DNA from: Methanomicrobia archaeon
GTDB lineage: Archaea; Halobacteriota; Syntropharchaeia; Alkanophagales; Methanospirareceae
Length of the DNA stretch: 51,706 nt
Reading direction: 5' to 3'
Assembly (NCBI GenBank): GCA_016930255.1
Contig: JAFGHB010000019.1
Span: 1 to 51,706, forward strand
Below are positions 37,993 to 47,098 of the stretch, piece after piece; positions within the stretch are counted from its first letter, which is position 1, and every line of letters starts with the position of its first letter. Position numbers and translations under genes: made by a program. The notes beneath the pieces were generated by a model. That model was not told where the DNA came from and ran no database searches. It saw only the letters and a program-made list of their open reading frames with translations.

Positions 37993-38407
37993 CTTTTCGT
38001 TTCCCCTAATCGTGTCTATAACTAGGCATTCAGAAACTTATTCCCTCCCTCTCCAAGCCTTCCTTGTCTCCTCTTTTCAATCTACTATCCTAGTATACCC
38101 CACATGCCGTCAGAACCGAAAGCTTTTTAATAGTCGGAAAACCTTGTTTGTACCGAGAGGGGAAAAAGAAAGGGGAATAAATCATTTCGTTCGGAGGTGA
38201 AAAAATTCGGCCCCTCCCTTTTCCTCCCGGTAATTAATATTTATATCAAGAGCATAAAAAGTTTTAAAATCGCTCTCTTAGCCGCCCTTTTGACAAGAGT
38301 AATTGCGAGATGAGAAGAGGATCAATTGTGCGGGCACGGTTTGTCTCACCTTCAGCACCTCTTTGAATTGAATTTCTTATTCCGTACAAGAGGGGGAATG
38401 CATACGT
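37993..38407. other. 415-bp intergenic region with an orphan promoter-like element
   Basis: CGAAAGCTTTTTAATA (38117-38132) looks like BRE plus TATA for the plus strand, about 280 bases before uvdE. Downstream are a purine-rich stretch (38156-38175), a GGAGG at 38193-38197, a possible 38-codon frame from GTG 38197 to 38313, and a pyrimidine-rich stretch (38210-38228) that could pair in part with the purine tract. TTTATATC near 38239-38246 is a second TATA candidate. I see no recognised RNA family. Confidence 0.4.
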
Positions 38408-39298
38408 ATGAGAATCGGCTATCCATGTATCAACTGGTCTATCGGCTGTAAAGGTGATCGGACGTTTCGGTTAAAGTCGTATTCCGAAGAACGGGTGATC
38501 GCAACGGTAGAAAACAACCTGAACTGCCTAATGAAGATGCTGGCATTTAACGTTGACCACACGCTCCTGTTCTTCCGGATAACCTCAGACCTTGTTCCCT
38601 TTGCCTCGCATCCCATTAATCAATTTGACTGGCAGGGGTATTTCAAGAATACGTTTACGGAGATTGGAGATTTTGTCAAAACGCACGACATACGAATCTC
38701 CATGCATCCTGACCAATTTACGCTCATCAACGCGGAGGACCGCGCGGTTTTCGAACGCAGCGTCAAAGAGCTGCGGTATCATGCAGAGGTTCTGGATTTG
38801 ATGGAACTCGATACGACGGCCAAGATACAGCTACACGTTGGCGGTGTGTACGGCGATAAAGCAATGAGTATGCAGCGTTTTATCAACCGATTCGACGCGC
38901 TCGATGATCGCATACAACGACGACTGGTTATTGAGAACGATGACCGACTGTATACACTGCAGGACTGCTTGCAGATACATGCGGATACAGGTATTCCCGT
39001 ATTATTTGATGTGTACCATCACGAACTCAATAATTCGGGAGAAACGGTACGAGAAGCGTTCGATCTCTTTACGAAAACGTGGACAGCAAGAGACGGCGTA
39101 CCGATGGTTGATTACAGCTCCCAGGAACCGGGTGCACGAAGTGGGAAACACGCGGAATCGATTGATGTAGCGCACTTCACGCAGTTCATCGACGAAACAA
39201 ACGATTGTGACTTCGATATCATGCTGGAGATAAAGGATAAAGAGGCCAGTGCGTTAAAGGCCGTGGACGTGTTGAAAGTGATGGGACAAGTGCGATAG
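38408..39298 (+). CDS. uvdE: UV damage endonuclease (UvdE family)
   Basis: A 296-aa TIM-barrel metal-dependent nuclease that nicks DNA 5' to UV photoproducts in a repair route independent of nucleotide excision. Family features: RIGYPCINWSIG at the start, SDLVPFASHP, RISMHPDQFTLIN, QLHVGGVYGDKAMSMQRFI, LVIENDDRLYTLQDCLQIHA, VLFDVYHHELNN, DYSSQEPGARSGKHAESID and IMLEIKDKEASALKA. His, Glu and Asp metal ligands are all present. Normal length. Confidence 0.94.
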   Translation: MRIGYPCINWSIGCKGDRTFRLKSYSEERVIATVENNLNCLMKMLAFNVDHTLLFFRITSDLVPFASHPINQFDWQGYFKNTFTEIGDFVKTHDIRISMHPDQFTLINAEDRAVFERSVKELRYHAEVLDLMELDTTAKIQLHVGGVYGDKAMSMQRFINRFDALDDRIQRRLVIENDDRLYTLQDCLQIHADTGIPVLFDVYHHELNNSGETVREAFDLFTKTWTARDGVPMVDYSSQEPGARSGKHAESIDVAHFTQFIDETNDCDFDIMLEIKDKEASALKAVDVLKVMGQVR

Positions 39299-39409
39299 AC
39301 TTCTTCTGCCTTTCTGCCAGGTGTTGTCTGCTTACGTCAACATAATCGCGATTTTAATGATTTATGGTTCTCCTTCCATAGCCACTTATCTCCGCGTTCA
39401 CACCACAAA

Positions 39410-39418
39410 ATTTATATA
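39410..39418 (+). promoter_or_regulatory. TATA element upstream of the DUF1003 gene
   Basis: ATTTATATA is about 75 bases before ATG 39492, giving a leader of about 50 bases with GAGGTGAT as the ribosome site. Confidence 0.5.
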
Positions 39419-39491
39419 CCTCGTTCGACGAATCAATTACCAATTCTTTTGCTTTAAGACGCGTAGGAGCAGTTTTAGAGGTGATGATACT

Positions 39492-40214
39492 ATGCCACGG
39501 GAGGAAGAAGAGACGGTTCTTTGTCAAATTTGCGGACAGAAGAAGAGAATAAGCGAGGTTATACCCGCGGAACTCGTTCGTGAACCTTTGGTCGAAGCGA
39601 TTAAGAAGACACACCCTGCTTGGTCCCCCAGCGGTTTTATTTGTTCTTCGGACCTCGATCAATTCAGAGCGAAGTATGTAAAGGATGTTCTCGAGACGGA
39701 AAAGGGCGAACTTTCGGCTTTAGAGGAGCATGTCCTAAGAAGTTTAGAGGAGCAAGAACTCTTGTCCAAGAACATTAATATCGAATTTGACCAGCAACTC
39801 ACATTGGGGGAACGCTTGGCAGACAAGATGGCCGAATATGCCGGAAGCTGGGGCTTTGTCATCGGCTTTTTCGGCGCACTTCTCTTATGGATTGCGATAA
39901 ACTCCGTCGTTTTAATTTTGAGGCCATTTGATCCCTATCCGTTTATTCTCCTCAACTTGGTTCTTTCCTGTCTCGCTGCTATTCAAGCACCCATCATCAT
40001 GATGAGTCAAAACCGTCAAGAATCTAAAGATCGCTTGCGATCCGAACACGATTATTCGGTAAATCTCAAAGCTGAATTGGAGATTCGTCATCTCCATGAG
40101 AAAATAGACCACCTTCTTATGAAACAGTGGCAGAGGCTTCTGGAGATTCAAGAAATCCAGATGGAGTTGATGGAAGAACTGGCACATAAAACCCCGCGAG
40201 GGAACGGCACCTAA
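39492..40214 (+). CDS. DUF1003 membrane protein with N-terminal CxxC
   Basis: A 240-aa protein. It starts with a small zinc-knuckle-like CQICGQKKRISEV, then a linker, then the DUF1003 core: two membrane helices (WGFVIGFFGALLLWIAINSV and FILLNLVLSCLAAIQAPIIM) joined by RPFDPYPF, followed by MMSQNRQESKDRLRSEHDYS and a C-terminal coiled coil. DUF1003 proteins are widespread; their function is not established. ATG 39492 gives the usual start and has a ribosome site; the frame is open further up to 39321 without family features. Confidence 0.85.
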   Translation: MPREEEETVLCQICGQKKRISEVIPAELVREPLVEAIKKTHPAWSPSGFICSSDLDQFRAKYVKDVLETEKGELSALEEHVLRSLEEQELLSKNINIEFDQQLTLGERLADKMAEYAGSWGFVIGFFGALLLWIAINSVVLILRPFDPYPFILLNLVLSCLAAIQAPIIMMSQNRQESKDRLRSEHDYSVNLKAELEIRHLHEKIDHLLMKQWQRLLEIQEIQMELMEELAHKTPRGNGT

Positions 40215-40319
40215 CAGCGGACATACGGTTCGCGTATGCTCATTCACACGACATCGCTACTTCGCATACACGTAAAACGTTGTTCTCTCCAACTCCAAGA
40301 GTTAACGGGTACATAATTA

Positions 40320-41654
40320 ATGAGCGATAAGGTGAAGCGCAGCGAGGGACTGAGCATGTTTGCAGCCATCGCATTTGCAGTGGGCACGATGGTCGGCGCC
40401 GGCGTTTTTGTACTCAGCGGGATGGTTATCGACCTTGCTGGGCCATCAGCCCTACTATCGTATTTGCTCTGCGGTGTGATAGTCTCTTTCTCAGCCTTAT
40501 CCTATGCTGCGCTTGCCAGTGTATTTCCAGAAGACGGAGGAGGATATCTCTATGCCAGACGGATGATTGGAGATTATCCGGGCTTTCTCGCAGGGTGGGC
40601 CATGTATATCAGCATGTTGATTGCCACATCATTCGTGCTGCTCGGTTTCGGGATATACCTCAATCTGCTGCTTGGAACAGAGATTGACCCCCGACTGGCT
40701 GCCATAGCTGCAGTGATTCTGCTCACAGCCCTGAACCTCAGGGGGCTCTCAGAAGCCGGCAAGCTGGAAGTGGGTCTCGTGGCTGTAAAGATTACCATCC
40801 TCATCTTGTTCGCGATTGTAGGATTGATACACATCCAAAGGACGAGCTTTGTACCATTCCTGATCCATGGAGTAGGTGGAGTACTGCAAGGGATGACGAT
40901 GGTTTTCTTTGCTTATATGGGCTTTCAGGTGGTCAGCATGATGGGCGGTGAGATCAAGGAGTCCAGCAAAACAGTTCCAAGGGCAACTCTGGCATCGATC
41001 GGTATCGTGGCGACTATATACCTCGGTGTGATCATTGCACTCATCTGTGCCAACTTGCCTTCTTATGGTAGTAAAAGCGTGTTCGATGCTTCTGTTGTAC
41101 TGCTCGGTACCTATGGCGGTACGATAGTGGCACTGGCAGCTATGATATCCGCACTGTCGTCAGCAAATGCGAATATCATTGGTGCATCGAGAGTCACACT
41201 GGAGATGGCAAGCGAAAAACAGATTCCGGGAAGGTTTGCCAGGCTCAAAAATAACCAGCCGTTCAACTCTATTCTTCTCGGTTCAGTAATCACCGCAGGG
41301 CTTATTGTGTATGGTGATTTGAACTTCATTGTGAATCTTACGAATGCCGCGATGCTCAGCACGATGGTTCTCGTGAATGTAAGTGCATTCATGTTGGTTA
41401 AGAAAGAGAAGCAGATGCCCCCTGAGAAGGGCTACTTTAAGACGCCGCTGGGCACACTCTTCCCCACCCTCGGGGCGGTTTCCTGTATCTTACTGCTCAT
41501 TAGCCTCCCTCCGACCACTATAGCACTAGGAATTGCTGCTCTGCTTCTGGGCTCGATTCTGTACATTCTGGAAGATACGCCCGAAGGACACCTGGCGGTA
41601 GAGGAGATCCGAAGGTTACTGAAGCGGCCAATTAATGACACAGAGGGCGGATAA
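40320..41654 (+). CDS. APC superfamily amino acid/polyamine permease
   Basis: A 444-aa integral membrane protein with about 12 helices. The first helix shows the APC signature AVGTMVGAGVFVLSGMVIDL, followed by GPSALLSYLLCGVIVSFSAL and FPEDGGGYLYARRMIG. The protein ends in a short cytoplasmic acidic tail. It likely carries an amino acid or amine in symport or exchange; the substrate cannot be told from sequence. It is 21 bases before the MutY-like gene on the same strand. Confidence 0.9.
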   Translation: MSDKVKRSEGLSMFAAIAFAVGTMVGAGVFVLSGMVIDLAGPSALLSYLLCGVIVSFSALSYAALASVFPEDGGGYLYARRMIGDYPGFLAGWAMYISMLIATSFVLLGFGIYLNLLLGTEIDPRLAAIAAVILLTALNLRGLSEAGKLEVGLVAVKITILILFAIVGLIHIQRTSFVPFLIHGVGGVLQGMTMVFFAYMGFQVVSMMGGEIKESSKTVPRATLASIGIVATIYLGVIIALICANLPSYGSKSVFDASVVLLGTYGGTIVALAAMISALSSANANIIGASRVTLEMASEKQIPGRFARLKNNQPFNSILLGSVITAGLIVYGDLNFIVNLTNAAMLSTMVLVNVSAFMLVKKEKQMPPEKGYFKTPLGTLFPTLGAVSCILLLISLPPTTIALGIAALLLGSILYILEDTPEGHLAVEEIRRLLKRPINDTEGG

Positions 41655-41675
41655 TTTGAGGAAAAAAACATAAAA

Positions 41676-42566
41676 ATGGCTCATTACGATACTACAGACG
41701 CGGAGCGAAGATTCTTCACCGAGTTTGAGCAATCGATACAAAGAAAAATTCTTACAGAAGACTCCACGCGCCGCGCATTTCAAAAGCTCATCTATGCGTA
41801 TTACCACGAACATGGTCGCGAGCTGCCCTGGCGCGAGACGGATGATCCCTATCACATCCTCGTATCGGAGATTATGCTCCAGCAGACGCAAGTCGAACGC
41901 GTGATTGGGAAATACGACGCATTCATCACGGCATTTTCCGATTTTCACGTGCTTGCTCAGGCGCCGCTTCAGGAGATCCTGAGGGTCTGGCAGGGGCTGG
42001 GCTATAATCGACGCGCCATCGCGCTGAAGAAGATCGCCGAGCTGGTTGTAACGACATACAACGGCACGCTTCCCTCTCAGCAAGATGAGTTACAGACATT
42101 TCCGGGCATTGGCAGATACACTGCTGCTGCAATCGCTACCTTTGCCTTTAATCAACCTACGGTATTTATCGAGACCAATATTCGCACGGTGTTTATCCAT
42201 TTCTTCTTTCACGATCGAGGCGAAATAAAAGATACCGAAATCCTCCCGTTAGTCGAACAGACCCTTGATACCGCTCATCCAAGACAGTGGTACTACGCGC
42301 TTATGGATTACGGGGCAATGCTCAAGCAGCAGCATCCGAATCCCAATTGGCGAAGCGCACACTATCACAAGCAATCAGCCTTTAGAGGCTCTAACCGGGA
42401 ACTCAGGGGTATGATTCTCAGAACGCTCACGCTTGAATCGACGATGTCCGAACGCGAACTCGTGCAAACGCTTAAGATGGAATCGGAACGCGTAAAAAAG
42501 GCGCTCGTTCAATTACAAGACGAAGGGTTCATCGAAAAGAGTGGAAACCGTTATAGAATAGCATAG
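41676..42566 (+). CDS. MutY-like HhH-GPD DNA glycosylase without Fe-S cluster
   Basis: A 296-aa DNA glycosylase. The region ELPWRETDDPYHILVSEIML followed by QQTQVERVI matches adenine glycosylase MutY and includes its catalytic Glu. The helix-hairpin-helix is FPGIGRYTAAAIATFAF. Where MutY has the catalytic Asp in ILDGNVKRV, this protein has FIETNIRTV, so Glu replaces Asp. The four cysteines of the Fe-S loop that normally follow ALMDLGAM are missing (ALMDYGAMLKQQHPNPNW). The C-terminus is a winged-helix-like segment (TMSERELVQTLKMESERVKK) instead of the NUDIX-like domain. It is likely a base-excision glycosylase, with uncertain substrate. Confidence 0.85.
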   Translation: MAHYDTTDAERRFFTEFEQSIQRKILTEDSTRRAFQKLIYAYYHEHGRELPWRETDDPYHILVSEIMLQQTQVERVIGKYDAFITAFSDFHVLAQAPLQEILRVWQGLGYNRRAIALKKIAELVVTTYNGTLPSQQDELQTFPGIGRYTAAAIATFAFNQPTVFIETNIRTVFIHFFFHDRGEIKDTEILPLVEQTLDTAHPRQWYYALMDYGAMLKQQHPNPNWRSAHYHKQSAFRGSNRELRGMILRTLTLESTMSERELVQTLKMESERVKKALVQLQDEGFIEKSGNRYRIA

Positions 42567-42705
42567 CCCGCGATGTAATTCGCTTTCTTCTCGATTTTAT
42601 TCCGGAAGCTGGGTGGGTTGGCAGGTGAGATCATTTCACATATCATAGCATCCGCTACTGTGATGAATTTTTAATCTCTCTACATTTGTCTATTATTTGA
42701 TTTGA

Positions 42706-43459
42706 TTGCCAACTAAAACAGTGACAATAGGCGTGATTATAGCACTTGTGGTAGTCACAACTATCGCAACACTAGCGTTCTCGGACCTCATTCCGCACGA
42801 GCAGCCTAAACCTGCCGAACCCATGCAAACGAACGGGATGGAGACGATGGACGTGGGGGAGAGATTAAAACTTTCAGAACCACGCTACGCGAGTGAGACC
42901 TCAGTGGAGGAGGCGTTAGCACAACGGAGATCAACAAGAACTTATTCTGGTGGGAATTTGACAACGGAGGAAGTATCGCAGCTCCTCTGGGCTGCTCAGG
43001 GTATTACCGCACCGTGGGGCGGACGAACCGCGCCTTCTGCTGGTGCGCTCTATCCGCTTGAGCTTTACGTGGTGATCGGCGATGTAGAAGGTATTGATAC
43101 GGGCGTTTATCGATATAGGCCAGCAGAGCACGAGCTGGAGAAGGTTCGGGATGGCGACCTACGGGCCGAGCTTGCAGATGCCGCACTTGGACAGGACGGC
43201 ATACGCGATGCTGCGATCGATATCGTATTCACTGCTGTTTATTTATGAGCGCACGACCGGGAAATATCAGGAACGCGGCGAGAGATATGTGCAGATGGAA
43301 GCGGGACACGCGGCGCAAAACGTTTATCTCCAGGCAGTGGGCTTAGATCTCGGCACGGTAACGATAGGCGCGTTTACTGATAGCGACGTCACGAGCATCA
43401 TGAACCTAGAAGAGCAGGAGGATCCATTATACATAATGCCGGTCGGAAGGAAAGGATAA
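42706..43459 (+). pseudogene. SagB/ThcOx-type nitroreductase, broken by a 4-bp duplication
   Basis: The 5' frame encodes an N-terminal membrane helix and a flavin-nitroreductase domain: QRRSTRTYSGGNLTTEEVSQ, LLWAAQGIT, TAPSAGALYPLELYVVIGDV. It stops at TGA 43246-43248 after FTAVYL. The +1 frame resumes with YERTTGKYQERGERYVQMEA, GHAAQNVYLQAVGLDLGTV and runs to TAA 43457-43459 as the normal family end. The break coincides with TTTATTTA (43238-43245), a tandem copy of TTTA; removing one copy restores FTAVYERTTG. Both halves are otherwise well preserved, so the mutation is recent, or a sequencing or assembly error. Start is TTG 42706 or GTG 42721. Confidence 0.85.
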
Positions 43460-43466
43460 TAGAGCG

Positions 43467-44249
43467 ATGCTCGATCTCATCAGTTTCTTGACGCAGATAC
43501 CTGTAAGGAAGCATGTACAGATAGAAGAGGTCAAAGCTAAGAGTTACCTCTTCCCGTTCGTTGGCGTAGTGATTGGGTTCGTGGTAGCCGTGGTAGCGTT
43601 TGGCGTGTTTGGGTTGTTAGGTACCGCGACGGAGATTGCCGCGGTGCTCACACTACTCGCGCTTTACCTCGTTACGGGTCTGCTGCATCTGGACGGGTTA
43701 GCGGATTTCTTTGATGGTGTGATGGCGCCTGGGAGCAAAGAGGAGAAGCGACGGGCGATGAAGGACAATACTATAGGAATCGCGGGCTTGTTCGCCGTTG
43801 TTCTTGTTCTCCTCTTGAGTTTATTCGCTATAGAGACGGTGTGCGCAGATTTGACCGCAGCGGCTGGTTTTACGTTTGATTTTGGCTCGTTGCACCGATT
43901 CGCAGGAGTGTTCGTAATCGCGGAAGTTGCGGCAAAGCTGAGTATGAACACGTGCCTGGTACTTGGTAAGGCATCCAGTAGTGCTGAGGGTCTGGGGTCG
44001 CAGTTTATACGGTCTGCATCGCCGCTGAACTATCTGGTAGCGCTTCTGTCCGCCGTGATCTTTGTGGTACTGTTAACTTTTTCGTTCCGGTTCGTTCTCG
44101 TGTTCACGGGCGTCATCGTCGCGGTTGTCGTTTCGTCTATTGCGAAACGAAAATTCGGCGCGGTGAGTGGGGATGTTGTTGGTGCTTCGAACGAGCTGGC
44201 GCGCTGTGCAACGCTGCTCATAATAGCCGTATTGCAAATCGGTCTGTAA
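43467..44249 (+). CDS. cobS: Adenosylcobinamide-GDP ribazoletransferase (cobalamin synthase)
   Basis: A 260-aa integral membrane enzyme with about six helices. It joins alpha-ribazole (or its phosphate) to adenosylcobinamide-GDP in the last steps of cobalamin synthesis. Signatures: LISFLTQIPVRKH near the start, LHLDGLADFFDGVMAPGSKE, RRAMKDNTIGIAGLFAVV. The Asp-rich DGLADFFDG loop is the active-site hallmark. It starts 7 bases after the broken nitroreductase and may share its transcript. A T-run at about 44257-44264 could end transcription. Confidence 0.94.
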   Translation: MLDLISFLTQIPVRKHVQIEEVKAKSYLFPFVGVVIGFVVAVVAFGVFGLLGTATEIAAVLTLLALYLVTGLLHLDGLADFFDGVMAPGSKEEKRRAMKDNTIGIAGLFAVVLVLLLSLFAIETVCADLTAAAGFTFDFGSLHRFAGVFVIAEVAAKLSMNTCLVLGKASSSAEGLGSQFIRSASPLNYLVALLSAVIFVVLLTFSFRFVLVFTGVIVAVVVSSIAKRKFGAVSGDVVGASNELARCATLLIIAVLQIGL

Positions 44250-44408
44250 AGAGAATTTTTTTTGTTGTTGCTGCAAACAACGTCAAGGTGCCACGTTACA
44301 TTGCCAAAACGCTTTTCGTCGCCAGAACTGAATAACCGACTATGAGCGGTATACATAAGAATGGCACGATTAGAACCATTACCGCAAGTTATTTATGCGG
44401 TCAATTGC

Positions 44409-44425
44409 AAATGTACATTTATATG
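44409..44425 (+). promoter_or_regulatory. TATA with overlapping 12-bp palindrome upstream of small basic protein
   Basis: AAATGTACATTT (44409-44420) is a perfect palindrome and overlaps TTTATATG (44418-44425), a TATA candidate. GGTCA at about 44399-44403 and TGACC at 44424-44428 form an outer inverted pair around it. Start of the gene at 44541 would leave a leader of about 90 bases. Confidence 0.4.
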
Positions 44426-44540
44426 ACCTCAGAGGAAGGCTTGCATGTTCAATCGAACGAGAATTCCTTTTGCTGCAGAATCCACTGGTAGGATATCTGC
44501 CTTGCCGTATTTGGGGTTGTGAGTAGCGGTGAAGTAAACA

Positions 44541-44927
44541 ATGGAACTGACCTACGAGCTATTACGTGAAAACCTCAAGAAGGGTAAGAGGCGCGGTAAT
44601 TGGAGGAAGCTCAACCGGATGGAGAAGGCGCTGTATCGTGCAACAATGGCGTATATAAGGCCGAAGAAGAGAAGAGCCGCGATCAACGGACTGATTAGAG
44701 AGACTGAGAGGAGAAGAGGAGTAACAAATAGAGCGGTGGTCGCAAAACTCATGGCGCTCGTCGAGCGATTGAAAGAAACGAACGGCATGCGGATCTTCCA
44801 AAGGGGCGTTAGAAAAGCGGTTGTAATGCTTGAGAAGGGCGAAGAGAGGGTATTCGCGTGGGCCCCGCAGCTGAAAGCGTGGCTGAAGGATCCCGATTAT
44901 ATTTTCTGGCTCGGAGTGACGAATTGA
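44541..44927 (+). CDS. Small basic hypothetical protein
   Basis: A 128-aa, strongly basic protein (many Arg/Lys in the first 70 residues: LKKGKRRGNWRKLNRMEKAL, RPKKRRAAINGLIRETERRR). It is predicted helical, with no Cys and no membrane helix. The end is WAPQLKAWLKDPDYIFWLG. The charge suggests nucleic-acid or membrane-surface contact; I do not recognise the family. It has no close neighbours in the same transcript. Confidence 0.7.
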   Translation: MELTYELLRENLKKGKRRGNWRKLNRMEKALYRATMAYIRPKKRRAAINGLIRETERRRGVTNRAVVAKLMALVERLKETNGMRIFQRGVRKAVVMLEKGEERVFAWAPQLKAWLKDPDYIFWLGVTN

Positions 44928-44989
44928 AAAGGCACATTTGGATATACATAGACTGACGACGGCGAACAAGAGATTTTAAAGTGCATGAC

Positions 44990-46126
44990 ATGACCGAAGT
45001 ATCCGTGGTAATACCAACGAAGAATGAAGAGGAATCGATCGGCATCTGCATCGAGAAGATACAGGAGGTATTCCGCGAGCGTCAGCTCGACGGTGAGATC
45101 ATCGTTGCAGACAACTCGACCGATAGCACGCCGGAACTAGCAAGAACGCTGGGCGCGAAAGTCGTCGTGCCCGATAGACCGGGCTATGGCTATGCGTACC
45201 GGTTCGGTTTCGAGCATGCAACAGGCGATTACCTCATAATGGGCGACGGCGATAACACGTACGATTTTAACGATATCCCGCGGTTGTTAGAGCCTTTGAA
45301 GCGCGGAGAGGCCGATCTGGTAATGGGAAGCCGATTCAAGGGCGAGATCAAGAGCGGGGCGATGCCTTGGCTGCACCGGTACATCGGCAATCCATTGCTT
45401 ACTTGGTGCGTGAATAAAACGAATAAGGCGCAGATCAGCGATTGCCATTCGGGCTTTCGCGCATTCACCCGAGCAGCATACGAACGTATGGCGTTGAAGA
45501 CGGATGGTATGGAGTTTGCCTCGGAGATGGTTATGCGAGCCTTGCTGACGGGTTTACGGGTTACCGAACTACCGATTACCTATTATCCGCGCGCGAAAGG
45601 TTCAGCGCCTAATTTAAGCTCTTTTTCTGATGGCTGGCGGCATCTCAAGTTCATCCTCTTGAATGCACCGGATATGCTCTTTTTCTGGCCCGGTACTGTT
45701 TTATTTGCTCTTGGGTTACTCCTGGTCATTTTGATCTGGGCGCCATTTAACATTTGGGAGCTGCCGTTAGGCTTTCATGCGATGATTGCTGCGTGTTTAT
45801 TTGCGTTCGTCGGTTACCAGATCCTCTTTTTGGGCTTGTTCGCCAAGATCTACACGATCAAGCACGGTCTTCGGAATCCCGATAGAACCTCGAAGGTAAT
45901 CGCGCAGCATTTGTCTTTGGAGCGTGGCGTACTCGCAGGACTCGTGCTATTCCTCCTGGGGTTTGTGGTGACGCTCTATCTGCTCTGGAACTGGGTCGAA
46001 AGCGGGTACCTGGCGGTGCCGCTGGTGGATCAGACTATCGCAGCGTTTACCTTGCTGGTGGTGGGCATCCAAACGATTTTTTCCTCGCTTTTCCTCAGCA
46101 TAATCGCTGGCGGCGAGGGCATGTGA
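44990..46126 (+). CDS. GT2 glycosyltransferase, polyprenyl-phosphate-sugar synthase type
   Basis: A 378-aa enzyme with a cytosolic GT-A domain (about 1-225) and four membrane helices after it. Features: VSVVIPTKNEEESIGICIEK, ADNSTDSTPELARTLGAKVV, IMGDGDNTYDF with the DxD-like metal motif, and SDCHSGFRAFTRAAYERM. It resembles dolichol-phosphate mannose/glucose synthases that load sugars on lipid carriers. ATG 44990 is preferred to the GTG at 44981 as it begins at the conserved strand. It begins the glycan cluster, with the next gene directly abutting. Confidence 0.9.
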   Translation: MTEVSVVIPTKNEEESIGICIEKIQEVFRERQLDGEIIVADNSTDSTPELARTLGAKVVVPDRPGYGYAYRFGFEHATGDYLIMGDGDNTYDFNDIPRLLEPLKRGEADLVMGSRFKGEIKSGAMPWLHRYIGNPLLTWCVNKTNKAQISDCHSGFRAFTRAAYERMALKTDGMEFASEMVMRALLTGLRVTELPITYYPRAKGSAPNLSSFSDGWRHLKFILLNAPDMLFFWPGTVLFALGLLLVILIWAPFNIWELPLGFHAMIAACLFAFVGYQILFLGLFAKIYTIKHGLRNPDRTSKVIAQHLSLERGVLAGLVLFLLGFVVTLYLLWNWVESGYLAVPLVDQTIAAFTLLVVGIQTIFSSLFLSIIAGGEGM

Positions 46127-47098
46127 GTGAGCGCGATGGTAAAAGGCGTTTCAATCGTCATTCCAACGAAGAACTCAGGCGCGGTACTCGATAAGTGCCT
46201 CGCATCAATTGCGAGCCAGAATTATCCGAAGGGGGAGTACGAAGTCATCATCGTGGATGGGCATTCGAGTGATGAGACCGTGGAGATCGCCGGGAGGTAT
46301 GGCTGTACCGTGGTGTATGAAGATGAAGGAACGATCGGTGGAGCACGGAATGTGGGAGTTGCGTATTCAAAAGGAGCTTATATCGTGTTCACCGATGCGG
46401 ATTGTGTGGTTGCCGGAGATTGGCTCTCGAATCTTGTCAGGGAGTTTAGTGATGAGACGATTGCCTCGGTCGGCGGTCCGAACACAACGCCGGACGATGA
46501 TACGGCGTTTGCGCGTAGCGTCGGAGCAGTTTTACGATTCTTGAGTAATCCCGGGCCGAGATATGGATTCGATGCGGATAAAGTTGGGGAGATATACCAT
46601 AATCCAACCTGTAACAGTGCGTACAGGAGGAGTATCTTTGAGGCGGCAGGTGGATTTAATTCAAGGCTCATTACCTGTGACGACGAGGAGCTTGACTACA
46701 GGATAAGAGCGCGGGGTTACACAATTTTGTACACACCAGACGCACGAGTGTTTCATTATCGGAGACCAACCTGGAAGAGCTTTATGGAGATGGCTTACCG
46801 GTACGGCATAGGGCGCATGCAGGCGATTAAACTGCATTGGCGGACGGGAAAATGGTATCACTTCACACCGTCTGTGATCATCGCAGTAATTGCCGTGCTC
46901 TTAGTGCTGTCTTTCACGGATTTTACGTATTTCTGGGGTGCCGTGGCACTATTGATTGGCGGTGGTGTAGGGATCAGTCTGATGAGCCTGTATCTCGGCG
47001 TGAAGACGAAGCTGCGCTCTTTCTTAACCTACTGGGCCTTGATCGCGATTTGGTTCTGGGGGTATGGCGTGGGGATGCTTAGAGGATTGACAAAATGA
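46127..47098 (+). CDS. GT2 family glycosyltransferase, membrane-associated
   Basis: A 323-aa GT-A enzyme: VSIVIPTKNSGAVLDKCLAS, DGHSSDETVEIAGRYGCTVV, IGGARNVGVAYSKGAYIVFT followed by DADC (metal motif), and an ITCDDEELDYRIRARGYTIL stretch typical of the acceptor/base region. Two or three membrane helices close the protein. It probably extends a surface or lipid-linked glycan. GTG 46127 directly follows the previous stop and has GAGGG at 46115-46119 with good spacing; ATG 46136 is the alternative. Confidence 0.9.
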   Translation: MSAMVKGVSIVIPTKNSGAVLDKCLASIASQNYPKGEYEVIIVDGHSSDETVEIAGRYGCTVVYEDEGTIGGARNVGVAYSKGAYIVFTDADCVVAGDWLSNLVREFSDETIASVGGPNTTPDDDTAFARSVGAVLRFLSNPGPRYGFDADKVGEIYHNPTCNSAYRRSIFEAAGGFNSRLITCDDEELDYRIRARGYTILYTPDARVFHYRRPTWKSFMEMAYRYGIGRMQAIKLHWRTGKWYHFTPSVIIAVIAVLLVLSFTDFTYFWGAVALLIGGGVGISLMSLYLGVKTKLRSFLTYWALIAIWFWGYGVGMLRGLTK

